Assembly: GCA_019420345.1 (NCBI GenBank)
Contig: JAHZHI010000051.1
Coordinates: 1 to 37,111, forward strand
Origin: Peptococcaceae bacterium
GTDB taxonomy: Bacteria; Bacillota; Peptococcia; Peptococcales; Peptococcaceae
DNA length: 37,111 nt
Direction of reading: 5' to 3'
In this document: piece by piece, positions 14,127 to 21,800 of the stretch
Numbering within the stretch: the stretch's first letter is position 1
Layout of the letters: each line of letters starts with the position of its first letter
The notes under the pieces: generated by a model
Database searches by the model: none
Told to the model about the DNA's origin: nothing
The model's input: the letters and a program-made list of their open reading frames with translations, nothing else
Program-made: the position numbers and the translations under genes

Positions 14127-14810
14127 TTACTGCAGCTTAAACCCGATGCCGTAGACCGTCTGGATGTAGTCGGCAGCGGGATCGATGGCTTTGAGTTTCT
14201 TGCGAATGTTGGACACGTGAACGTTGACGGTGTTGTTTTCGCCGTAGTAGCCGCCGTGCCATACTTGTTCGTAGAGGGCTTCACGGGTGAACACTTTCTC
14301 GGGCTGGCGCATGAGCAGTTCGAGAATGTCAAATTCGTGGGCGGTGAGCGTCAGCGCTTGGTCGTTGAGGGTAACTTTGCGCAGCGCTGGCGAGAGGCTG
14401 AGGCTGCGGTAGGTGAGCGGTTTGTCGCTGGTGGTGTCTTTGCCCGCGCGGCGCAGTGTGGCGGTGATGCGCGCCAGCACTTCTTCCGGCGCGAATGGTT
14501 TAGTGATGTAATCGTCGGCGCCGCCTTCCAAGAGGCTCACTTTGTCGGTGAGAGCATTCTTGGCCGAAAGCACGATGACAGGCACATCCAGCGCCAGCTC
14601 ACCGCGCAGGTGGGCGAGGACGGCATCGCCGCTCATGCCGGGCAGCATGAGGTCGAGCAGCATGAGATCGGGTGTATCCTGTTCCAGGCGCAGCACAGCC
14701 TCGCTGCCGGAATAGACCTGGATCACCTGATAATCATCCTGGCGCAGCATTTTTGTCAAAAGGTTGTTGATGTCGGCGTCGTCTTCGACGACCATGATGG
14801 TGTAAAACAT
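14127..14810 (-). CDS. OmpR-family response regulator
   Basis: A 227-residue two-domain regulator. The receiver domain has acidic pocket residues E9/D10/D11, phospho-acceptor Asp53 in LMLLDLMLPG, the LSAKN loop and Lys104 in YITKPF. The C-terminal winged helix carries LTAHEFDILELLMRQPEKV and VNVHVSNIRKKL, the OmpR/PhoB DNA-binding signature. GGAGG precedes the ATG at 14810. It is the likely partner of the kinase at 10290-11222. It probably activates the ABC operon by binding the direct repeats at 14062-14122. Confidence 0.93.
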   Translation of the reverse strand: MFYTIMVVEDDADINNLLTKMLRQDDYQVIQVYSGSEAVLRLEQDTPDLMLLDLMLPGMSGDAVLAHLRGELALDVPVIVLSAKNALTDKVSLLEGGADDYITKPFAPEEVLARITATLRRAGKDTTSDKPLTYRSLSLSPALRKVTLNDQALTLTAHEFDILELLMRQPEKVFTREALYEQVWHGGYYGENNTVNVHVSNIRKKLKAIDPAADYIQTVYGIGFKLQ

Positions 14811-14838
14811 AAGCGGCCTCCTTTGTTTTGATGCTTTT

Positions 14839-14867
14839 AGTATAAATCCTTGATGAACGGATGACAA
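14839..14867 (-). promoter_or_regulatory. Promoter of the response regulator
   Basis: On the minus strand TTGTCA (14867-14862), a 17-nt spacer and TATACT (14844-14839). Its -35 occupies the same bases as the -35 of the divergent decarboxylase promoter. Confidence 0.7.
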
Positions 14868-14889
14868 CCGCCAGCACAAAGGGTACAAT
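14861..14889 (+). promoter_or_regulatory. Promoter of the decarboxylase operon
   Basis: ATGACA (14861-14866), a 17-nt spacer and TACAAT (14884-14889). The -35 is shared back to back with the response-regulator promoter. Confidence 0.6.
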
Positions 14890-14920
14890 GGAACCACGAA
14901 GCAACGAGGAGGAAAGAATC

Positions 14921-16594
14921 ATGAAGATGACCATTGGATGCTATTTGTTTCGCCGTCTGAGAGAGATTGGCGTGAGCCATGTGTTTGGTGTGCCAGGAGA
15001 TTTTAATTTGCAGCTCTTGGAGCAGCTGGACGAGGTGGACGATATCGACTTTGTCGGCACCTGCAACGAGCTTAACGCCAGTTACGCCGCCGATGGCTAC
15101 GCGCGGGCGAACGGCATCGGTGCTATGCTGACCACTTACGGCGTTGGCGATCTCAGTGCCATCTGCGGCTTGGCTGGCGCCTGTGCAGAGCATGTGCCGG
15201 TGGTGCTGATTTCAGGAACGCCGCCGCTCTATGCCATGGAGAGCCGCCTGCGCGTGCACCATTCGCTGGCCGAAGGAAACTTTGACAACATTTCCAACTG
15301 CCTCAAACAGTTCACCGGCAATTCGGTGCGCTTGACGCCGATGAATATTGACGAGCTGGACCGTGTGCTCGTCAGCTGCTGGCGCGACAAGCTGCCGGTG
15401 TACATCCAAGTGCCATCGAACATTTCCTATCTCGAGGTGGATGTGCCGGAGACACCGCTGACACTGCACATGCCAGCCAGCGACAGCGAACGGCTCGCCA
15501 GTGCTGTGGGGCGCATCACCCATCTCATTGAACAAGCGCTGCATCCGCTCCTGCTCATCGATGCCGACGCCGATCGCTGTCGCTTGGCCGAGGCGCTCAC
15601 AACGATTGCGCACAAGCAGCAGATTCCTTATGTGGCTTTTCGCACTGGCAAGGGCATTCTGCCGGAATCGGATCCGCTCTATCTGGGCATGTACAACGGT
15701 GCGGCGTCGGCACCATTGGTGGCCGAGGCGCTGCGTCGCTCCGATTGTCTGATCGCGACGGCACCATGCTTTATTGAAAGCAGTCCGATGGCAGCGCCGG
15801 GCAACAATCCGGTGTCGGCGCAGATCTACATCAGCGATGTCAATGTGACCATTGAAGGCGAGGTGTACGAAGGCGTGGCCGCTGGCGAACTGGTGGAACA
15901 GGTGGCGAACACGCTGCCGGAACGTGTCGATGCGACACCTGTTTTGCATGAGGAAACGGCGGCTCCGGTTGTGGCGACTGTTGGCAAAGCCCTGACTCAG
16001 GCCTGGTTTTGGCAGCGTATGGCCAGTTTTTTTGCCGAAGACGATCTGGTTTGTGTGGAAAACGGCACGTCGCTGACCGCTTTGCTGGAAAATCGTTTTC
16101 CACGTGGCACCTGCTATATTGCCCAGCCAATATGGGGCTCCATTGGTTACTCGCTGCCAGCACTTTTGGGGGCTATGACTGCCCAGCCGCAGCGCCGCGC
16201 CCTGCTTTTCATTGGAGACGGCTCCTTCCAGCTCACGGCGCAGGAGCTTTCCACCATTCTCAACCGTGGGCTGACACCAATTATCTTCCTGCTTAACAAC
16301 CGCGGTTATACCATTGAGCGTTACATCCTTGGCATGGACGCACACTACAACGATATTGCCGACTGGCGTTACCGCGACCTGCCGGGTGTTCTGGCACCAA
16401 ATTGTGATGTTTACTGCACCGAAGTACATACCGAAGACGAGCTTGAAGCAGCGCTTGCAGAAGCCGCTAAGGGCGGACGTGCCGCCTTTATTGAGTTGAA
16501 CTTGGCGCCAGACGATGCGCCGGAAGCGATGAAACATTTTGGGGCTATGACCGCCGAGCTTGATTACGGTCCACGCGGCCCACAACGCCAGTGA
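14921..16594 (+). CDS. Thiamine-diphosphate 2-keto acid decarboxylase (pyruvate/indolepyruvate decarboxylase family)
   Basis: A 557-residue enzyme that non-oxidatively decarboxylates a 2-keto acid to an aldehyde and CO2 using ThDP and Mg2+. The catalytic Glu50 lies in VGTCNELNASYAADGYAR, the HH pair at 113-114 is specific to the PDC/IPDC/phenylpyruvate decarboxylase branch, and the ThDP-binding motif runs from GDG (432-434) to NN (459-460). Acetohydroxyacid synthases lack the HH pair, so that alternative is excluded. Whether pyruvate, indolepyruvate or a branched keto acid is preferred cannot be decided. The ATG at 14921 follows AGGAGG by 8 nt; the frame is open further upstream without a site. 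A flavodoxin and a CPBP gene follow in tandem. Confidence 0.92.
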   Translation: MKMTIGCYLFRRLREIGVSHVFGVPGDFNLQLLEQLDEVDDIDFVGTCNELNASYAADGYARANGIGAMLTTYGVGDLSAICGLAGACAEHVPVVLISGTPPLYAMESRLRVHHSLAEGNFDNISNCLKQFTGNSVRLTPMNIDELDRVLVSCWRDKLPVYIQVPSNISYLEVDVPETPLTLHMPASDSERLASAVGRITHLIEQALHPLLLIDADADRCRLAEALTTIAHKQQIPYVAFRTGKGILPESDPLYLGMYNGAASAPLVAEALRRSDCLIATAPCFIESSPMAAPGNNPVSAQIYISDVNVTIEGEVYEGVAAGELVEQVANTLPERVDATPVLHEETAAPVVATVGKALTQAWFWQRMASFFAEDDLVCVENGTSLTALLENRFPRGTCYIAQPIWGSIGYSLPALLGAMTAQPQRRALLFIGDGSFQLTAQELSTILNRGLTPIIFLLNNRGYTIERYILGMDAHYNDIADWRYRDLPGVLAPNCDVYCTEVHTEDELEAALAEAAKGGRAAFIELNLAPDDAPEAMKHFGAMTAELDYGPRGPQRQ

Positions 16595-16631
16595 TGCATA
16601 ACAAAACGATAGAATAGAGAGGACATGAACC

Positions 16632-17132
16632 ATGACTTATGCCATTGTTTACAGCAGCAAAACCGGAAACACTCAGCGTCTTGCCGAAACCATTCGTGCC
16701 ACGCTGTCGGATCAAACACTTCTTTATTGCGGCGCTCCAGATGCCCAGGCGCTTGCTGCCGACACCATCTTTGTTGGTTTTTGGACCGATAAGGGCAGCT
16801 GTGATGCAGACACAGCCGCCTTTATCGATACTCTGAGCAGCCAGCGTGTTTTCCTGTTCGGCACCTGTGGCTTCGGTGGTGATGTCGCATACTTTGATCG
16901 CATTTTCAATAATGTTGAGGGAAAATTGCCTGCGGGCACCACCTTGGTTGGGCGTTTCCTGTGCCAGGGCAAAATGCCGCAGGCCGTGCGCAGCCGTTAC
17001 GAAAAGCTTGCGGAGGACCCAGATAAACGTGCTCAGATGACGCAGATGATTGCCAACTTTGACGCCGCGCTAAGTCACCCTGACAACAACGATCTGGCAC
17101 AGCTCACTGCCGCCGTGGAGGCTGTGCTGTAA
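16632..17132 (+). CDS. Flavodoxin-family protein
   Basis: A 166-residue FMN-binding protein with the N-terminal phosphate loop SSKTGNTQRLAE (8-19) and the later FGTCGFGGD flavin loop. The insertion pattern and length fit the Flavodoxin_3-type family of single-domain flavodoxin-like proteins, some of which act as reductase partners. It starts 37 nt after the decarboxylase stop with AGAGAGGA upstream, so the two are probably cotranscribed. It may serve as an electron carrier for the fermentative metabolism that includes the nearby hydrogenase; that link is inference. Confidence 0.85.
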   Translation: MTYAIVYSSKTGNTQRLAETIRATLSDQTLLYCGAPDAQALAADTIFVGFWTDKGSCDADTAAFIDTLSSQRVFLFGTCGFGGDVAYFDRIFNNVEGKLPAGTTLVGRFLCQGKMPQAVRSRYEKLAEDPDKRAQMTQMIANFDAALSHPDNNDLAQLTAAVEAVL

Positions 17133-17169
17133 AAAGGTGAAAATGCGAAAGGGATGAACGTTCTATAAA

Positions 17170-17973
17170 ATGAAAAAACTGGTAGCAACGATTGTTAAAA
17201 TCACCGTGTTCTTTATCGGCTGGGCTTTATTGGCGACGGTGTTGCCGATACCGGACAATGCTGATGGTGTGTATTGGCGCTTTTTTGCTGAATTGATGCC
17301 TCTTTTGGCGGTGGTGTTTTTCAACGGGCTGTTTTGGCTCATTGATCGTCGTCGCGTGCCGATTGGTTTGTGGGGAGCAGACAACGGACGCGCAGCATTG
17401 CTGGGGTTGGGGACAGGCCTGGTGTGGATTGCAGCAGCGGTTGGCGTTCTCTGTGCTATGGGTCTGATGACCGTTGAGGGTAGAGAAGACGTGCCACAGT
17501 TGTGGCTATGGCTGGCAGCGCTTTTTCTGAATACGGTTATGCAGGAACTTTTGGTGCGTGGCTATCTTTACCAGCGCCTCAAAGCCAGCTACTCCGTGCC
17601 AGTGGCAGCTTTCATCAGCACACTGATTTTTCTTCTCTGCCATGGCGGTGCTTTGGAAGCTGGCTGGCTGCCATGCGTCAATATTGTGCTGATGAGTCTT
17701 TTTGTCACAGCGCTTTTGGAATTCACTGGAAGTCTTGTGGCACCGGTGATCGTTCATTTTCTTTGGAATAGCCTTGGCGGTATCGTTCTCGGTGGTGTTT
17801 CGCTGGCTGAGGACTATCCGCATATGATTGACATCACCATGCATGGCAGCCCTCTTTTGTCTGGAGGCCCTTTTAAAATTGAAGGCAGTCTCGTCGTGTT
17901 GGTGCTTAATGCGGTGTTCTTTGTGGTATTTGCTCTGTTGGCATGGAGAAAACAGAAAAATCGTGAATCGTAA
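17170..17973 (+). CDS. CPBP-family intramembrane metalloprotease-like protein
   Basis: A 267-residue membrane protein with about seven to eight helices. The CPBP (Abi) motifs are present: motif 1 is QELLVRGYLYQR (Q125, E126, R130), motif 2 has FLLCHGG (H158), and motif 3 is VIVHFLWNSLGG (H196, N200). The first Glu of the usual EExxxR pair is Gln here, so proteolytic activity may be weakened. Family members process prenylated or signal peptides or give bacteriocin immunity. The ribosome site is weak (AAAGGG about 16 nt upstream). It is the last gene before a bidirectional terminator. Confidence 0.83.
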   Translation: MKKLVATIVKITVFFIGWALLATVLPIPDNADGVYWRFFAELMPLLAVVFFNGLFWLIDRRRVPIGLWGADNGRAALLGLGTGLVWIAAAVGVLCAMGLMTVEGREDVPQLWLWLAALFLNTVMQELLVRGYLYQRLKASYSVPVAAFISTLIFLLCHGGALEAGWLPCVNIVLMSLFVTALLEFTGSLVAPVIVHFLWNSLGGIVLGGVSLAEDYPHMIDITMHGSPLLSGGPFKIEGSLVVLVLNAVFFVVFALLAWRKQKNRES

Positions 17974-17994
17974 ACAATATACAAATTGTTTCTA

Positions 17995-18042
17995 AAAAAT
18001 CCCCAGTGTTTACAGCATTATGCTGCAAACACTGGGGATTTT
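17995..18042. terminator. Bidirectional terminator between the CPBP gene and hydA
   Basis: A long stem with arms CCCCAGTGTTT and AAACACTGGGG, an inner CAGCATTATGCTG hairpin, and flanking A- and T-runs, serves both converging transcripts. Confidence 0.92.
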
Positions 18043-18052
18043 GCATTTTCTA

Positions 18053-19804
18053 TTAATCGTCGGCCATATGGCGTGGCATTTTCCAGGCATGGTGATCGGT
18101 ATGGAGCAAATGATGTGCTTTTTCACCGCATGGTTTGCCAAGGTAGAGACGGTAGAGGTCGTTGACATCTGGATTTTCGTGACTGAAACGAATGTCCATA
18201 TCGCGATCCATTTTCCACAGGGCAGCGCCGCGATAGATATTGAGGGCAATGCCATCGACAATTGGCTGACCGCCGCCGCCAACGCAGCCGCCAGGGCAGG
18301 CCATGACTTCGACAAAGTCGTAGCGCGCTTTACCGGATTTGATGGCATTCAACAGTTTGCGAGCATTGCCAAGACCACTGATAACCGCAACCTTTACTTC
18401 GCCAGCGCCAGGGATGGTAAAGGAGGCTTCGCGTCCCTCACCAAATTGTATGTCACGCACTTCGCTAAAGTCGTCCGCATCCGGGTTGTAGCCGGTAATC
18501 ATGGCGTAGGCTGTGCGCAAAGCGGCGTCCATAACACCGCCGGTGGTGCCAAAGATGGCAGCAGCGCCGGTACTGGTGCCAAGCGGATGGTCAAAGTCGG
18601 TGTCTGGAATATCATCGATGAGGATGTGATCGGCACGAACCATACGGGTGAATTCACGGGTGGTGAGCACGATGTCTACATCTGGGTCCCCGCAGGCATC
18701 ACGCATTGGTTCAAGAGCGGCTTCCTCTTTCTTGGCCAGACATGGCATGATGGCAATCATGCAGATCTTATGTGGATCCACGCCGATGGATTCGGCGAAA
18801 TAGCTTTTGGTAATGGCCCCAAACATCTGCATTGGTGATTTAGCGGTCGAAAGATTGTCGGTCATTTCTGGGAAGTTGGATTTGAGGAAACGCACCCAGC
18901 CAGGGCAGCAAGAGGTGAACATTGGCCACTTGTATTGATCGCGATGCGTGAAGCGTTCAATGAACTCACTAGCTTCTTCCATGATGGTGAGGTCGGCCGC
19001 AAAGTTGGTATCAAACACATAGTCGAAGCCAATTTGCTTGAGCACACCAACCATTTTCGGTGTGGAGAAGATATCGGAATCGATGCCGAGTTCTTCGGCC
19101 CAGGCGACACGCACTGCTGGTGCGACCTGAACCACTGTGATGGTGTCTGGATCGGCCAGCGCGTCGAGAACTTTCTCGGTGTCGTCGCGTTCATGCAGAG
19201 CGGCGGTTGGACAATGGGTGATGCATTGCCCGCAGAAAGAACAGTCGGCGCCGCGAATGGTGCGGTTGTAGCTGACGTTGACGGTGACACGGGAACCGGT
19301 GCCGGCAACGTCCCAAATGTTCAGGCTTTGGATTTTATCGCAAACCTGGATGCAGCGCATGCATTTGATGCACTTGGACGCATCGCGGATGAGCGGTGAG
19401 GTTTCGTCCCAGTCGAATGGGGCGATGTTTTTTGGAAATGGGTTGGAAAAAACGTTCAGTTCAAAGGCCAGGCGCTGCAATTGGCAGTTTCCGTTGCGCA
19501 TGCAGGTTGGGCAGTCGCAGTTGTGCTGCGAAAGGATGAGCTGCAGATTGGTGCGACGGGCCGCGCGTACGCGAGGGCTGTTGGTGTGAATGACCATGCC
19601 TTCGCTGACGGTATCGATGCAGGCTGGCACGAGGTGGTCGATGCCTTCGACTTCGACAATGCACATACGGCAGGCGCCGATTTCGTTGATGCCTTCCCAG
19701 TAGCAGAGGCTTGGTACTGGGTGTCCGGCAATTTCGGCTGCTTTAAGGATGGAGATGCTGTCGGGTACATGAAGCTGAACGCCGTCTATTGTGATGCTTA
19801 CCAT
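18053..19804 (-). CDS. hydA: [FeFe]-hydrogenase catalytic subunit HydA
   Basis: A 583-residue enzyme interconverting H2 and protons at an H-cluster. Domains in order: N-terminal [2Fe-2S] domain (C34, C45, C48, C62), His-ligated cluster (H94, C98, C101, C107), two [4Fe-4S] ferredoxin motifs (C145/148/151/155 and C188/191/194/198), then the H-domain with TSCCPGW (C299, C300), MPCLAKKEE (C354) and EVMACPGGCVGGGGQP (C503, C507), and a small C-terminal domain. All catalytic residues are present, including the proton-relay Cys299. The layout matches M3-type/group A hydrogenases that work with NuoF-like partners. It overlaps the upstream flavoprotein gene by 7 bp, so the pair is an operon. AAGGGGG precedes the ATG. 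Confidence 0.95.
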   Translation of the reverse strand: MVSITIDGVQLHVPDSISILKAAEIAGHPVPSLCYWEGINEIGACRMCIVEVEGIDHLVPACIDTVSEGMVIHTNSPRVRAARRTNLQLILSQHNCDCPTCMRNGNCQLQRLAFELNVFSNPFPKNIAPFDWDETSPLIRDASKCIKCMRCIQVCDKIQSLNIWDVAGTGSRVTVNVSYNRTIRGADCSFCGQCITHCPTAALHERDDTEKVLDALADPDTITVVQVAPAVRVAWAEELGIDSDIFSTPKMVGVLKQIGFDYVFDTNFAADLTIMEEASEFIERFTHRDQYKWPMFTSCCPGWVRFLKSNFPEMTDNLSTAKSPMQMFGAITKSYFAESIGVDPHKICMIAIMPCLAKKEEAALEPMRDACGDPDVDIVLTTREFTRMVRADHILIDDIPDTDFDHPLGTSTGAAAIFGTTGGVMDAALRTAYAMITGYNPDADDFSEVRDIQFGEGREASFTIPGAGEVKVAVISGLGNARKLLNAIKSGKARYDFVEVMACPGGCVGGGGQPIVDGIALNIYRGAALWKMDRDMDIRFSHENPDVNDLYRLYLGKPCGEKAHHLLHTDHHAWKMPRHMADD

Positions 19805-21636
19805 TTTGTATGTCTACCCCCTTTGAAAATGCCGTAGCCGAAGTGGTCGCAGCGCAGGCAGCGTCCGCTTTCGGTCATGGCGCCTTTGTCGGTGAGGCCA
19901 CATTCGATGCAGACGAAGTCGTTCTTACGTTCGCTGGCTTCGCGCTCGGTGGTATTGACGCGGGCGTGTGGCGGTTTATCATCAAGGCTTGGGTCTGGAA
20001 TGACCACATCCACGGTGATTTCGTGGTTGAAACCAAGGTATTCGTCGATGTTGGCAGCGGCCACTTTGCCGGCGGCAATGGCACGGATGGCACTGGCTGG
20101 TCCGGTGACGCAGTCACCACCGGCAAATACGCCGTCCATGTGTTCATCGGAAAGTCGGCTATCGCTGAGGGCGCTGATGGTGCCGTGGAATACTGGCACA
20201 CCGGCTGCTTCAAAGGCGAGGGAATCAATGCCCTGGCCGATGGCTTCGACGATGATGTCTGCTGGGATGCGTGTTTCCTCCACTTCATCGGCGGTGAGTG
20301 ATGGGCGGCCGCGTTTGATCAGGCTGGTGAGCTGTTTTTGTACGATGAGTGCGGTCGCATGGCCATTTTCATCCGATTCAATGCGCACTGGTGCGTGCAT
20401 GGTCAGCAGTTCAACACCTTCGGCAATAGCGCCTTCGATTTCTTCAGGCAGAGCGGTCATGTCTTCCTGACGGCGGCGATAGACGCAGGTGACCTTTTCG
20501 GCACCAAAACGAATGGCCGAACGGGTGACGTCCATGGCAACGTTGCCGCCGCCGATGATGACCACGTTTTTACCGACAAAATCTGGATAGATGTCGTCGC
20601 CAATCTGATGCAGGATTTCTACGGCGCTGTATACGCCGTCGCTTTCTTCGCCTTCGATGCCGGTTTTCTTATCGGTATGAGCGCCGATGGCGATGTAGAT
20701 GCAGTCGAAAGAGGCGTCAAGCGCTGCAAATGAAATGTCCTTGCCGACTTCTGTTTCGGTGCGGACTTCGATGCCCAGGGAAAGAATGGAATCGATTTCG
20801 CGATCCAGCAATTCGCGTGGGTAGCGATAGCTTGGAATGCCATAGCGCAGCATGCCACCAAGCTTTTTGAACTTTTCAAAGATCGTGACCTGATGTCCCA
20901 TCAGAGCCAGATAGTAGGCGCAGGATAGACCGCCAGGGCCGCCGCCGACGACAGCGATGTGTTTGCCGGTAGCTGGCGCACAAGCTGGTTGTGGCACATC
21001 TCCGGCGGTGTCAACGGCATAGCGCTTGAGGCCGCGAATATTGATCGGCTCATCCAGCATGGTGCGGCGGCAGCGTGCTTCACAAGGATGCTCGCAGACG
21101 TAAGCGCAGGCCACTGGGAATGGATTGTCCTTACGAATCAATCGCACGGCATCGGCGGCACGGCCTGCACGAATCAGTGCGATATAGCCAGGAATGTCGA
21201 CGCCAGCTGGGCACAGGGCTACGCATGGAACCGGTTGTTCCATGTTGCCAAGGCAGCGACGGTTTTGAATGTGTTCGATGTAATCGTCACGGAATCCGCG
21301 TAAACCAGTCAGCACCAGGCGTGCAGCGTGGGTGCCGATGGCGCAGGATGCGGTATTTTCAATGATTTCCGCGGTTTTTTCAAGCACATCGAGGTCTTCC
21401 ATTTTACCTTTTCCGTCAAGAATACCGCGCATGATCTTAGACAATTGCCCCAGGCCGATGCGGCAAGGGACGCATTTGCCGCAGGTTTGCGCGTGGCAGA
21501 GTGTGAGGAAGTTCAGTGACATGTCGACGGGGCACAGCCCTGGACCAGAAGCAATGATGCGGCGTTCCATGTCGTGATAGAGCTGGTCCACCACCATCTG
21601 CGCCTGATCGGGCGTGTTGATATCCAATCTACTCAT
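19798..21636 (-). CDS. Iron-sulfur flavoprotein: NuoF C-terminal domain fused to a GltD/NfnB-like oxidoreductase
   Basis: A 612-residue redox protein, probably exchanging electrons between NAD(P)H and HydA. Residues 1-110 match only the C-terminal [4Fe-4S] domain of NuoF/HydB (TCGKCVPCRIG: C52, C55, C58; C98); the FMN/NADH-binding part of NuoF is absent. The remainder is GltD/NfnB-like: a cysteine-rich section (PCVALCPAGVDIPGY, CEHPCEARC), an FAD fold (VVGGGPGGLSCAYY) and an NAD(P)H fold (VIIGGGNVAMDVTRS). A C-terminal zinc- or iron-type cysteine motif follows (CIECGL and CLRCDHFG). GAGGGGTG precedes the ATG at 21636. No HydC/NuoE-like gene is nearby. Related hydrogenase-linked NAD(P)-binding proteins exist in anaerobic Bacillota. 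Confidence 0.88.
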   Translation of the reverse strand: MSRLDINTPDQAQMVVDQLYHDMERRIIASGPGLCPVDMSLNFLTLCHAQTCGKCVPCRIGLGQLSKIMRGILDGKGKMEDLDVLEKTAEIIENTASCAIGTHAARLVLTGLRGFRDDYIEHIQNRRCLGNMEQPVPCVALCPAGVDIPGYIALIRAGRAADAVRLIRKDNPFPVACAYVCEHPCEARCRRTMLDEPINIRGLKRYAVDTAGDVPQPACAPATGKHIAVVGGGPGGLSCAYYLALMGHQVTIFEKFKKLGGMLRYGIPSYRYPRELLDREIDSILSLGIEVRTETEVGKDISFAALDASFDCIYIAIGAHTDKKTGIEGEESDGVYSAVEILHQIGDDIYPDFVGKNVVIIGGGNVAMDVTRSAIRFGAEKVTCVYRRRQEDMTALPEEIEGAIAEGVELLTMHAPVRIESDENGHATALIVQKQLTSLIKRGRPSLTADEVEETRIPADIIVEAIGQGIDSLAFEAAGVPVFHGTISALSDSRLSDEHMDGVFAGGDCVTGPASAIRAIAAGKVAAANIDEYLGFNHEITVDVVIPDPSLDDKPPHARVNTTEREASERKNDFVCIECGLTDKGAMTESGRCLRCDHFGYGIFKGGRHTKW

Positions 21637-21677
21637 TATATTACACCCCTCTTTGGTAAAAAATCGTCAAAATATGT

Positions 21678-21702
21678 TGTCATATTACACTTTATTATGA
21701 CA
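21678..21702. promoter_or_regulatory. Inverted repeat upstream of the hydrogenase operon
   Basis: TGTCATA and TATGACA are exact inverse arms around 11 bases, starting 42 bp before the flavoprotein start codon. It is a candidate binding site for a regulator of the operon. No clear -35/-10 pair could be placed with confidence. Confidence 0.45.
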
Positions 21703-21760
21703 CGTAATGAGATGGCTGTCCATTCATTATCTGTTCATGATCTATTTATCCTTTCAATAG

Positions 21761-21786
21761 AAAAGACAGAGACCGTGGCCTCTGTC
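21761..21786 (-). terminator. Terminator after the lactate permease
   Basis: GACAGAG and CTCTGTC form a 7-bp stem with an 8-nt loop; the minus strand then reads UUUU. Confidence 0.7.
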
Positions 21787-21800
21787 CAGAAAGCGCAGCA

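Noticed and set aside
15212..16633. A 473-residue minus-strand coding frame
   Set aside because: It lies wholly opposite the decarboxylase gene, has no recognisable domain, and is a by-product of codon bias.
21637..21720. Rex binding site before the hydrogenase operon
   Set aside because: The TTGTGA-N6-TCACAA pattern is absent; the inverted repeat present has different arms.
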